Assembly (NCBI GenBank): GCA_963277665.1 | Contig: OY728165.1 | Location: 1,151,742,050 to 1,151,806,049, forward strand | Reading direction: 5' to 3' | DNA: 64,000 nucleotides | DNA from: Viscum album | Lineage: Eukaryota > Streptophyta > Magnoliopsida > Santalales > Viscaceae | Part shown: positions 1 through 10,487 of the stretch, in pieces | Position numbering within the stretch: the stretch's first letter is position 1 | How the letters are laid out: each line of letters begins with the position of its first letter | Position numbers and translations under genes: made by a program | The notes under the pieces: generated by a model | Databases searched by the model: none | What the model was told of the DNA's origin: nothing | What the model saw: only the letters and a program-made list of their open reading frames with translations

Positions 1-978
1 GCAAATTTAGATCCATAAAAGTCACCTTCTGATTCGCGATATTCAAAATTATGAATTTACGGAGAAGTCGTAACATCCCTTAAGACTCGGCATAGAAAGC
101 TCCATTTAATTCGATCTTTAACGATTGATAAAACGTCTTTGAATCATTCAAAGTTTTACTTTAAAAACAACATTAAATTCGGCTTGAAATCCGCCCAAAA
201 ATCAGCTTACTGATCATTACACATAAATATTGTCTGTCACCATTTCTGACGCCAAACGTAAGGTTGATGATTTGGATTCCAATCATAGGGTTAACAACGT
301 ATGATTGAACACAAATGTAGGGTTGACAACGTAAATTTGAATAAAAACATAGGGCTAATCATCTATACTTTTTCTTTTACACTCCAACGTAAGATAGAAG
401 ATCCAAACTTTTACTTTATCCATACTTTTCCAAGAACGTATGGTTGTTTACAAAAGTAAGGTTGATGAACCATACTTTTGAGAAAAACACGCAACGATTA
501 GAATTTACATACGGTTCTCCTTCCATACTTTGTTGAAAACCAAAACATAAGGATCCATCCTAATGTAAGGTTCTTCTTCCATAATTTTCTAAAAATGTAT
601 GGTTTTTTTAACCATACTTTTCTCTTATAAAAAGTATACACGCTTTTCATCCTTATGTTACGTTTATCCACGTAGGTTATGAACAATGATTCCAGAACAT
701 GCTAAAGTAGATTCCGCGCTATATGTTTCTACGTAAGCTATGAACTGTGATTCCAGAATGTGCTAAAGGCAGATTCTGAATATGTAATAGATTCTCATTA
801 TTTAAAGGGTAAAATAAATTAATAAATTCCTGAAAAATACTAAATAAAATCATTATAAAATAACTAAGGGTATCTGTGAGTATCAAAATTATCATAAAGA
901 GATAGAGTACTATTTTCAATAATCTCCCACTTTAAATAACATTAACATGTATTGATGAAAACAATAATTTTCCCAACA
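1..978 (-). repeat. 3' LTR of element A (cut by the window edge)
   Basis: This stretch aligns base for base, with scattered mismatches, to about 9510-10487, the right part of the other LTR. Shared landmarks are the TTCTGATTCGCGATATTCAAA stretch near 30 and the CTAAAGTAGATTC stretch near 700. It ends with CCCAACA at 972-978, the inverse of the TGTTGG that opens the right LTR, and a purine tract follows at once. About 760 bp of the LTR should lie left of position 1. A possible TATA element on the minus strand is TTTTTATAAG at about 624-633. Confidence 0.9.
665..783 (-). repeat. Two 61-bp tandem units in the U3 of element A
   Basis: Two adjacent units with a 61-bp period share ACGTA, a GATTCCAGAA core, GCTAAAG and AGATTC. 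The same pair, more diverged, is in the other LTR at about 10173-10292, so it predates the insertion. It lies in U3, upstream of the possible TATA element when read on the minus strand, which is where LTR enhancers usually sit. An enhancer role is inference. Confidence 0.7.
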
Positions 979-994
979 ATCTCCCCCTTTTTGA
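979..994 (-). other. Polypurine tract of element A
   Basis: On the minus strand this reads as a run of A and G (AAAAAGGGGGAGAT) that ends exactly where the 3' LTR begins with TGTTGGG. This is the expected plus-strand primer site for reverse transcription. Further PPT-like runs lie inside the element at about 1143-1156, 1190-1208 and 3899-3912. Confidence 0.9.
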
Positions 995-1465
995 TGATCA
1001 GAAAACCCATAAAATAATTAAAAATATTTAAACAAAAATTAACTTTCAAAAAAAAGTTATAATGTTTTAAATAAAAAATTTTCTTCCAAAAAGATAATTA
1101 TAAACCCTTGTTTCCCATTTAATTCCCCCCCCCCAATAAAAATAAATCTCCCCCTAAATAAAATTTTGGTTTTGATGTTTTGTTTATCAAAATTCTCTCC
1201 CTTTTTTGATATAAAAAAGAATGAAAAATCATGGATTTTGACATGTTTAATATTGCACTGAAGTATTAGTAAATTCTATTATAAACTATTTATCAATAAT
1301 TAAATCTGGAGTACTGACATTTCAAAAATAAAGTTAGTTAAACAAATAAGGAAAGAAAAAAATAAAAAATGAAGAAAATTTTCTTTCAAAAAAGTAGTAT
1401 ATACATGACAATGATATACACAGGAATCAAGGGTTAGGTAAGATAGGCAACATGGTATATCTCCT

Positions 1466-3583
1466 CTAGATTGTAGACATGATTTCTGTAAATTTCTCCC
1501 GAAGTCTCTTCATCATTCCATCTCCAAGATTGATAATGAGATATATGTTCACTTGAGACATATGAATATCTTCAATTAAATTGACTCTGAATAAATCATG
1601 CATCCTTTCCTCTTTTTCAACTAATACTGACAGCTTCTCTGATAACTAATTTAACCGAATTCAGATTGATGACTCACTAGATGTCAGTTGATCCACTAAG
1701 AACTTCTTATTGTCCAGTAATACTGACAATGGTGCACTGTTACATTGATGATATTGTATCATGTCCTTCATTTTTCTCATCGCAGCTGTGATAGCCTTAA
1801 ACCTTTTGATTAAATCCGGTGAAGTACCTGATCCACTAGAAGCATAATTTTCAACTGATGCTAATTGGTTCTCCATAAACAACTTCAGATCTGATAAATC
1901 TGACTTCATAACCATTTCAGATTTTAATTTTGTAACAATAGTCATCATATCCTCTTTAACATTTCATCTTCTTGACTTTAAACTGTACACTCATTCAGCT
2001 TTTGAAACTTCTAATGTTCTAAATATAAGGCATTTCTCAGAGAAACATTCTCAGATTCCAACTGAGATACCTTTCTGTACAGTTCTTCAACTTCTTCTTT
2101 CCTTGAATCAGATGCACCATGTGCATGATTAATAGTCTCATGTTGATGCAGCAGTACCAAATGAAATGATTCAGTATCAGATTTCTCTTTTTCTCTGTCC
2201 TAATAAAGTTTTCCCACAGATTTTTCCTTAGATTTTTCAAACTCCTCCACAAAAAAATTCTCTTCAAGTACCTCTGTTTGAGCTTCAGAAGCTCGCTCAT
2301 CACATTCATCAGCATCTATGCCTTCCGTTGCGTTTTCAAGAACAATATCTTCCGTAGTTTCCTGAGGTCTGGACACTTCTTCACAAGGCACTGCATCCAT
2401 ATCTTGTTCCTGTTGAAGTGAAACTTCAACATTAGTTACACTATGTTCTTGATTTTCCCTTTAAGTTTCTTCTTGATCTCCAGATTCCTCTACTGTAGTT
2501 TTTCTCTCAATAAAAACTTCCATGGGCTTATCAACAACAACTTCTCTCACAAAATAATAAGAAATTAAAGCTTCTGTTGTAGTTTCCAACGTAGTGGAAG
2601 TGACTTCCTCATTTAATGCTATTTTTCTTTTGGATTGAAGTCCCTCCTGACTTCTGTCTTCCTCAACATCTGCCACTTAAAAGTGAATCCTCCTTGCTCC
2701 ATTGCTGACTATGGATTTAGCATGTCCTTCCTTGGACTTAGCAGGTAGAGCCTGAGCACTCTCTAAGTCTTCCTCAGCTCCTACTAGCAAAAGTTTTCCT
2801 TTAATTGTGCTCCAGAAATATCCAACATTCCTCAAAGTTACATCATTAAATGTATTACTGTGATAATAGTTAACTCTAGCATCCACTAACCTCACCATGT
2901 CTTTCTTAAACAACAGTTTAGAAATTAATCTACCAAAAGGGTAGAAATTCATCGTGGCCTCGCTTTGACAGCAGTAACAGAGATATCTTATCAAGTAACT
3001 TGGAAAGTTTAAATTAATATCACATAACATAAAAAACATTATATACATGTCAGGGTACAAAATCTTCTCCATTTTTTCCTTCTGCGGAGCTATTATAGCC
3101 TGAATAAATTTGACCAAAATCTTTTGATCAGGCTCCAAATCCCTGAGAATTTTTTTTAATTGCCTTTGTTCCAAAAAGAAAAAACATTATGTCTTCCGAT
3201 TTATGCACAGAATCTCCTATATTCTTCAATTCGAATTGGAAAACTCCCTCACGAGGGTAGTTGAGAATCTGAATAATCTCTACTCATGAGATTGAGAAAT
3301 CCCTATCATCTATCTTAGCCATCATACTGTCCTCTGTACCTCCCAGACTAAATTGTATAGATTTGAAGAAGTATCTAAGGTTTACTTCATATAGAAATTC
3401 CGTATTTTCACTATTGAACATTTGTTCAAGATTCTAAAATTACAGTGCTTGCTTCAATAATAGAATTGTTTGAAATAACCAGTCAAGATCGATTACCTTA
3501 CCCTCTAAGATTTTTCTTCCCTCTATACGTTGTCATTTGGCATTTCTTGCCTCAACCTCACTGGCTCTTTTAGTCCTTACCAT
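1466..3583 (-). pseudogene. Env-like reading frame of element A, decayed
   Basis: A separate frame lies between RNase H and the 3' LTR. A start codon at 3583 opens a charged N-terminus. The best kept part is 2677-3174 (165 codons, residues such as LNFPSYLIRYLCYCC and FYPFGRLISKLLF), which resembles the env-like/plant transposon-protein domain found after pol in Sireviruses. An acidic, Glu/Thr-rich segment follows (2200-2676), then a C-terminal segment at 1466-1948. The segments at 2677, 2461 and 2200 stay in one frame and are separated only by stop codons. At least one frameshift lies upstream of 3174. A membrane role has been proposed for such frames but is unproven; I assign it by position and resemblance. 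Confidence 0.65.
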
Positions 3584-3876
3584 TTTTGTAAGAGTCTCTG
3601 ATGTTTTGAAGGTTTGGGATTTAGAAGTTCGAAGGTTAGGGTTTTAGAAGAAGATGTGCAATTTTCTGATTTCGAAAGGGGTTTAATAGAAGTGAAAGGG
3701 TTTAGAATTCAAAAAGGCTCTGACAACCTTAACTCCCGTGTAATCACTAATCATTACATATATTTAAAAATAAATAAATTTTTCATATGACAAAAGAATG
3801 AAAAACTATAAACATTATTCAATAAACAAAATAAAAATTACATAAATAAATAAAAGTAAATAAAAAAATTAAAAAA

Positions 3877-4344
3877 TTATTTAAAATTAAATAAACCAAA
3901 CTCCCCCTTAATAAAATATAACCTTACAGTGGGAAGTGGTTTTGTAAAAATATCTGCTAATTGAATTTTAGTATTTATAAAATCTAAAAATATATCATTT
4001 TTAATAACATGATCTCTTAAAAAATGATGCCTTATATCAATGTGCTTAGTTCTAGAATGACTAATAATATTTTTTGAAATATTAATTTCACTCGTATTAT
4101 CACATAAAATAGGTGTATTATTAAAATTCAATACAATTTCTATAAGAGTATTTTTCATCCACAAAACTTGTGCACAACAACTGCCAGCAGAAACATATTT
4201 TGCCTCAACTGTTGACAGGGAAACTGAATGTTTTTTATAACTAGACCACGATACTATGGACTTTCCTAAAAAGTGACATGTACCTGATGTACGTTTTCTA
4301 TCTATCCTACAACATCCAAAGTCAGCATCTAAATATGAAATCAA
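3877..4344 (-). pseudogene. RNase H domain of element A pol
   Basis: A 155-codon open segment is the C-terminal domain of the copia polyprotein, which removes RNA from the RNA-DNA hybrid. The acidic catalytic positions are visible: the Asp in LDADFG, the Glu in TVEAKY and the Asp in CDNTSE. Family signatures are RKRTSGTCHFLG, SRTKHIDIRHHF and LADIFTKPLP near the end. The frame is intact over this whole domain, unlike the RT before it. It ends at the usual place shortly after the TKPLP motif. Confidence 0.92.
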
Positions 4345-5400
4345 ATTAAAATCAGAAGTTTTAGGATAAAGAAGAGATTGAAAAATAGTTCCTTTTAAAT
4401 ATCTAAAAATTCTCTTAATAACAGTTAGATGAGATTCATTAGGATTTTATTGAAATCTTGCTCAAAGACATACTGAATACATTATATCTGGTCTAATAGC
4501 AGTAAGATAAAACAGGCTACCAATCATACCTCTATATAACTTATTGTCAACTGATTTTCCAGTTTCATTAAAATAATTTTTTTATTAGTACACATTGGAG
4601 TTGAAAATGACTAGCTATTTTGAAGTCCAAATTTCCTAAGTAAATTAGTAATGTATTTTCTTTGATTTAAAACATTTCCAAAATCCTTTTGAAATATTTG
4701 AAGACCCAAAAAGAAATTTAATTCTCCAATGAAACTCATTTCAAATTCTTCTAGCATTAATTTTGAAAATTCATGACAAATTGTTTTATTAGTTGATCCA
4801 ATGAATACATCATCAACATAAATTTGAACCAATAAAACATTATTTTTCATAGTTATCTTAAATAGTTTTGGGTCTTCCATACCAACAATAAAATCATTTT
4901 CAAATGAAAAGAACGTAATATTTCATACCAAGCACTAGGTTCTTGTTTAAGGCCATACAGAGCTTTAGTAAGTTTAAAAATAGAATTAGGTTTTTGAGAG
5001 TTTTCAATACCAGGAGGTTGATCCACATAAACTTCCATCCTTAAATAACAATTTAAAAAGGAAGATTTAACATCCATTAGAAATAATTTGAAATTCATAT
5101 AAGATGCATAGGCTAAAAGGATTCTAATTGATCCTAACCTAGCTACAGGTGAAAATGTCTCATCATAATCTATTCCTTATTACTGATTAAATACTTTAGC
5201 TACTAATCTTGATTTATTTCTAGTTATTAGGCCTTGGTCATCCAATTTACTTCTAAAGACCCATTTGGATCATATTACAGGATAATTTATAAATCCTTCC
5301 ACTAATTACCAAAAATCATTTCTTTTAAACTGGTTTTATTCATCTTGAATTTCTATTACCCAACATTCATCATATAAAGCTTCTTCTATAGTCTTGGGTT
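4345..5400 (-). pseudogene. Reverse transcriptase domain of element A pol, broken
   Basis: Copia-type RT in pieces. The segment near 5050-5098 has DVKSSFLNCYL, the first catalytic region with the Asp of the DVK motif, followed by YVDQPPG and KALYGLKQEPSAWY. The catalytic YVDD is at about 4809-4820, followed by the FFLGLQI motif. The two pieces are in different frames and overlap around 4853-4880, so there is a frameshift; more stops lie at 4381-4610 and upstream of 5098. The N-terminal part (5100-5400) still shows matches to the linker before RT and to the GIDYDETFSPVA block. The domain cannot be made as one protein. Confidence 0.88.
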
Positions 5401-6665
5401 CTTGTTGACATAGGAAGGCAGAGAATTCCAATAGGGTTCTTAAGATTCTTCTAGTTTGAACACCAGTTTCTAGGTCACATATTACAGTTTCTAAAGGGTG
5501 ATTCTTTAGGGTTATAGACTATCTAGGTAATATATTTTAGGGTTCTTCAGTATCATGTTCCTCTGAACTGGACTGAATTTCTTTTATATCATTTTCAAAA
5601 TCATTCTTTAAATTTTCAACTCTCATGTTTTCATTAGAGTCAAGTTCATCCATTTGTTCTATCTTTTTCTCAAAGGGATCATATTCATCAAATTTTACAT
5701 GAAATGATTCTTCAACAATCATTGACTTCTTATAATAAACTCTATAAGCTTTGGAGGTAGCAGAATATCTTAAGAAAATAACATCATCAGATTTTGGATC
5801 AAACATACCAAGATTATCCTTGGTGTTTAAGATATAAACCTTGCATCCAAAAACTTTAATGTAATTTACTATAGGTTTTCTGTTATTCCGTAGTTCATAG
5901 GGTGTCTTTTTCAAAATAGGTCTAATTAAAACATGATTAATTATTTAACAAGTTGTATTCACAAATTCTACCCAGAAATATATAGGTAGGTGATATTCAT
6001 TTAACATAGTTCTAGCCATTTCTTGAATTGTTCTATTTCTTCTTTCTACAATCCCATTTTGTTGTGGTGTTCTTGGTGCAGAAAAGGTATGTTTAATACA
6101 CATATTTGAACAAAAGGAATTCAATTCCAGATTCTCAAATTCTCCACCATGATCACTTCTCAATGAGATAATATTGAAACCTTTTTCATTTTTATCAGAT
6201 TTTCAAAACCTTTCAAATAAGTTAAAAGCTTCATTTTTAAATTTCAGAATGAAAATCAATGTAAATCTTGAATAGTCATCAACTAAAACATATAACTATA
6301 ATTTACAAGCTAATATTGCATCTCTTGATGGTCCAAAAAAATCCATATTAATAAGTTCTAGAGGTTTATATGTAGAAACCTTATTAACAGATTTGAAGGA
6401 TGATTTCTGTTGCTTTCCAAGCTGACATGCATTACAGAATCTATCACTTTCAAATTTGAGACAAGGTAAATCAAAAACTAAATTTTTCTTAGATAACTTA
6501 TGTAAAACATATACATTGCAATTACCAAGTCTCCTATGCCAAATCTAGGATTCACTTACTTTAGCAGTCAAGCAGTTTACTTGGTGTTTACACACGGAAA
6601 TTAAATCCAAAGTATAGTCATTTTCAGTTCTTGGTGCTTTAAATTTAAACAGTTTATCTTTACAA
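5401..6665 (-). pseudogene. Integrase domain of element A pol, broken
   Basis: From N- to C-terminus: remains of the GAG-pre-integrase/zinc-binding region (about 6420-6560, with HRRLG and a CNACQLGK stretch), the first acidic residue in NMDFFGP (about 6340), the second in RSDHGGEF (about 6140-6160), and the Glu in NGIVERRNR (about 6050). The C-terminal segment at 5537-5914 has KTPYELRNNRKP and FGCKVYIL, typical of the copia integrase C-terminus. Stops separate the segments at about 5942, 6164-6205 and 6300. The enzyme would join the DNA copy to the host chromosome. Confidence 0.9.
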
Positions 6666-7130
6666 ACAATTCAACAATTTTTTCGTAAAATCAACAATAT
6701 ATCCATCATCAAAATGTTGAGAGATACATTTCAGATTGTGTTTTAGTCCTTGAACAAAATTTACTTTGTTGATTGGGACTGTTTTGGATCTCCAACAATT
6801 CCAATAACAATGATTTTTCCTTTGGAATTGTCACCAAATGTGACATGTCCTCCTCCTTTTGTGTGAGTGAAGAAAAATTCAATGAGTTTACACTCATATG
6901 TCTTGAGCAGCCACTATCCATGTACCATATATCTTTTCTTCTCTGGTGGCCTGCTACCTGCAAAGAGATTCAAACAAATTGCTTTGGTATCAATATTTTG
7001 TTGGGTCTAGGGGTGTTAGCTAGCAATGATCTGGGTATCCTAATTTTCTTTGTTCTTTTTAAAATTAGCTGAATCATATAAGTATTTTGAAACATAGTCT
7101 TTATTAATACAAAAAATTTGAGGTTGTCTT
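6666..7130 (-). pseudogene. Protease region of element A pol
   Basis: An open segment at 6709-6963 has WYMDSGCSRHM near residues 13-23. This is the copia aspartic protease active site (DSG) in its usual plant context. A frameshift follows within the domain, because the expected downstream residues continue in another frame around 6800-6860. The protease would cut the Gag-Pol polyprotein. It lies between the Gag zinc knuckle and the pre-integrase region, as expected for copia. Confidence 0.87.
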
Positions 7131-8674
7131 AAGAATTTTTTTTATCTATATGTCCCTTTGTCTGACAAAAATTTCAATTAACCTTTTTAGAGCTAGGATC
7201 AAAATAATTTTTATATAGCCCTGGTTTTTCACCATTACTGTCAATTCCAAATCTCTCCTTTTTAATAACAGTTTTTCCAAGAATTTCATTTAATGAATTC
7301 TCTCCTTTTGTAAAAACCAATGCCGCCTTTTTGTAAGATTCTACTTCATCCTGCAGTGTTTTTATCCTTGATTAAGAATTAATATAGTTAGTGTTAATCG
7401 AATTATATTTATCAGTTAATTATTTAGGTTGTTTTAGTATTATATATAATTCATCTGAAATGGATTTATGTTTATTTTGTAGTGACTTATGTTTCTTAAA
7501 TAGTAAGTCATATATTTATTTAATCATATTGTAGTAGGATGAAAGTTTTTCATTTGTGTAGCTTGATTCATAATTTGATTTAGAGGAGTAATATAAATGT
7601 ACCTCATCAGTTTCTGCCATTAAACCCATGTTTTACTTTAGATTGACTTCTTCTTTCTCTGAGATTGATTTAGAAGAGCTACTAGAGTCTTCAGATAAAC
7701 TCTATGTGGCTTTCATAGCTTTCTTGTCTTTCTGCTCAAAGTCATTTCTTTTGAAGAATTTTATTATTTTTTACATCCTTCAATTGTGGGAAATCTGGTG
7801 TAATATGTCCCATCTTTTTACATTCATAACATATTACTTCCTTATAATCTCCCTTAAAGGATTTTTTGAAGCCTCTTTTCTTGCAGTAGAACTTTCTAAA
7901 TTTCCTGGCTAGCTGAGCCAGCTCTTCACCTGAGTTGGATGAGTCAGAGCTTTCTGATTTAGCTTTGGATTCTCTATTCTTCATCTTTCTATTCTTTTGT
8001 TATGATGTAACCCTCAAGGCAGTGTATTCTCTTTTGATAAGCACTTTATGTTGATTAGCCTCATCTTTCATTTTGGCTTCATACATTATCAGTGTACCAA
8101 TCAGCTCTCTCATAGTTAGCTCATTGACAGCTGTTGATTGTCTGATTGCTGTAGAGATACCATTCCATTGAGTAAGAAGCACTTTCAGTACTTTTAATTC
8201 TTGATTAGGCTACTTGATATGTTCTCCTAGAGCAGTTATGTTATTTATAATTTCTATCAATCTCCCATTCATTTGGGTAATGCTCTCACCATCAACCATT
8301 CAGAAAGTATCAAATTTTAATTTGGCAGTTGCATATATCATTTTCCTCACATTGTCCATTCCTTCATATGCCACAGCAATTATTTTCCACATCTCATATG
8401 CTATCGGGCACTGAGATACTCTCTTAAATTCATTTGGTCCTAGACCACATATAATTGCATTCATAGCCTTCGAGTTCATATCGTATTCTGCCTCTACAGT
8501 AGCAATCCATGTCTCATGATTTTTAGGAATTTAATAAGGAGTTAGAATCAATGAATAGACTCTATATCCTAGGTTTTTTAGATATATTATCATGGGCGAT
8601 TTCCAGCAACCATAGTTGTCTCCATTATAATATAGTGGTCTGACCATCGACATCCCTTCTCTTGTATCAGTCAT
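7131..8674 (-). pseudogene. Gag of element A, with capsid, coiled coil and two zinc knuckles
   Basis: The likely start codon is at 8672-8674, 57 bp inside the primer site. The N-terminal half (8000-8674) is a copia (UBN2-type) capsid with stops; the piece at 8000-8182 has QWNGISTAIRQS and ELTMRELIGTLIMYE. A basic stretch and a CCHC zinc knuckle follow (ICYECKKMGHITPDF, about 7790-7850; the last Cys is replaced by Phe). An acidic, Ser-rich and coiled-coil region (about 7240-7700) comes next, then a weak second knuckle (FCQTKGHID, about 7145-7190). This layout fits Sirevirus Gag. Several stops make it non-functional. Confidence 0.85.
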
Positions 8675-8730
8675 GATGCTTTATTGTTTAATCCTGAAAT
8701 GCTTCTAGATTTCTAAGGCTCTTTTAGAAG

Positions 8731-8747
8731 CTCCTCCTCTGATACCA
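8731..8747 (-). other. Primer binding site of element A
   Basis: The minus strand reads TGGTATCAGAGGAGGAG, starting two bases inside the 5' LTR. TGGTATCAGAG is complementary to the 3' end of plant initiator methionine tRNA, the usual primer for copia elements. Confidence 0.92.
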
Positions 8748-8782
8748 AATGTTGGATCTGAATCTATTGATTATTCAAAAGA

Positions 8783-8797
8783 GGGGGGGGGGGGGGG
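8783..8797 (+). repeat. G15 homopolymer in the 5' LTR of element A
   Basis: Fifteen consecutive G follow GA and precede TGAATTG. The run lies 33 bp inside the LTR edge next to the primer site. A similar but interrupted G-rich block before GTGAAT occurs at the same place in element D. The exact length may be uncertain, since homopolymers are error-prone in sequencing. Confidence 0.85.
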
Positions 8798-9805
8798 TGA
8801 ATTGTGTCTTTTGCAGTTTTTCAATAACTCGTATCTTCAACTAGTTCTGTCCTTTATACATTATCAGATTTGATCGTGCAGTGGAAAAAGTAAAATCAAG
8901 AACACAAAGATGTATAGTGGTTTGGGGAACAGAAGTCCCCTAGTCCACTCCACCAACACTCAACTCCACGAGCATGGTGATCCTCACTATCTGGTACTCT
9001 TTTCCACAGACCGATTCACAACTGAGTACAGGAAGTTGATACCTTTACAATCCAAGGAAAAAAAAGCCTTATGGTTCAAACACGAACCAACACAGGTTAG
9101 AACAAGAAGCTGGTTAATCAAGAATAAAAAAATAAATTCAGAAATAAATTTCTAGTTGATGGTCACTATTGAAACAGAATGCAATTGATAATAGATGGAT
9201 CGATGTCTATGGAAATATTGTTCTTCAAGACAAAGTAGTTCTGAGTTGATCCAGTTGCAGTAGATATAAGGATATAGTTCACAAATTCAGTAGTAGGAGA
9301 TCCACAATAGATATTCGACGTAGAATAGGTAAATATTCTATCGAGTTCCTTCTTTTTGAACAAACAGAGCTTTGACACTTTTTTTGAATCAGCAGATCAA
9401 CGTGAAAAGTTGGAATCTCTGTTTTTCACCTTTTTCATCAATAGATTGATCACATCACCTTGTACCTGGTGTTTTAGAGAGAACATATACAATAAATCAT
9501 GTCTCCTGCATATTTAGTTCCATAAAAGTCTCGTTCTGATTCGCGATATTCAAAAATTTGGATTTACAGAGAAGTCATAACTTCCCTTAAGACTCGGCAT
9601 AATAAGATCCATTTAATTCGATCTTAAATCCATTGATGAAATGGATTTGAATCAGTCAAAGTTGTACATTCAAAAACGACTTTAAATCCGGCTTGAAATC
9701 TTCCCAGAAATCAGTTTACTGATCATTGCACTTAAATATCGTCTATCCAAATTTCCGACGCCAAATGTAAGGATGATGACGTGGATTCCAGACATAGGGT
9801 TAACA

Positions 9806-9867
9806 ACGTAAGGTTGAACACAAACGTAGGGTTGACAACGTATGGTTGAACAAAAACGTAGGGATGA
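9806..9867. repeat. Array of ACGTA(A/G/T)GG motifs in the LTR of element A
   Basis: Four close copies of a 12-bp motif (ACGTAAGGTTGA, ACGTAGGGTTGA, ACGTATGGTTGA, ACGTAGGGATGA) start at 9806, 9824, 9838 and 9856. More degenerate copies run on to about 10090. The left LTR has a decayed version at about 245-580. ACGT is the core bound by plant bZIP factors, so a regulatory role is possible but not shown. Confidence 0.6.
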
Positions 9868-10487
9868 TCATCCATAATTTTTCTTCAACACTCAAATGAT
9901 AGATAGAAGATCCATACTTTTACTTGATCCATAATTTTTACAGGAACGTATGGTTGTTTACAAAAGTACGGTTGATGAACCATACTTATGAGGAACAAAT
10001 GTTAGGATTAGAATTTCCGTACATTTTTCCTTCCATTATTTGCTGATAACCAAAACGTAAGGTTCCTTCCTAACGTAAGGTTTTTCTTCCATACATTACT
10101 GAAAACATATGGTTGTTTGAACATACATTTCTCTTATAATAAGTATACATACTTTTCATCCTTACACTACCTTTATCCACGTAGGGTATGAAAAATGATC
10201 CCAGAACGCGCTAAAGTAGATTCTGCGCTATATTTATCTATATAAGGTATGAAAAGTGTTTTCAGAATGTGCTAAAGGCAGATTCCGAATAAGTAATAGA
10301 TTCTTAGTATTTCAAGAGTAAAATAAATTAATAAATTCCTACAAAATACTAAATAAAATCAATATAAAATAACTAAGGGTATTTGTGAGCATCAAAATTT
10401 TCATAAAGACACATAGTATTATTTTCAATAATCTCCCTCTTTAAATAACAATCACATGTATTGATGAAAACAATACTTTTCTCAAAA

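Larger units (their letters stand above)
1..10487 (-). mobile_element. Element A: degenerate Sirevirus-type Ty1/copia retrotransposon
   Basis: A nearly whole LTR retrotransposon read on the minus strand. From right to left it holds the 5' LTR, a tRNA-iMet-type primer site, Gag, protease, integrase, RT, RNase H, an env-like frame, purine tracts and the 3' LTR, which the window edge cuts. The order PR-IN-RT-RH defines Ty1/copia. The extra frame after RNase H, the long LTR, the coiled-coil Gag C-terminus with a second zinc knuckle and the repeated purine tracts point to the Sirevirus (SIRE/Maximus) lineage. Many stops and frameshifts interrupt the polyprotein, so this copy is inactive. The last five bases outside the right LTR are TGAAT (10488-10492); a matching duplication should lie left of the window. 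Confidence 0.93.
8750..10487 (-). repeat. 5' LTR of element A
   Basis: A long terminal repeat of about 1738 bp. It starts with TGTTGG at 8750, two bases from the primer site, and its far end matches the end of the left LTR (CTCAAAA here against CCCAACA there). It contains a run of 15 G followed by TGAAT near the primer-site edge, an array of ACGTA motifs at 9806-9867 and the U3 tandem pair at about 10173-10292. Short ORFs inside it (8910-9155, 9166-9378) have no recognisable product. Confidence 0.92.
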
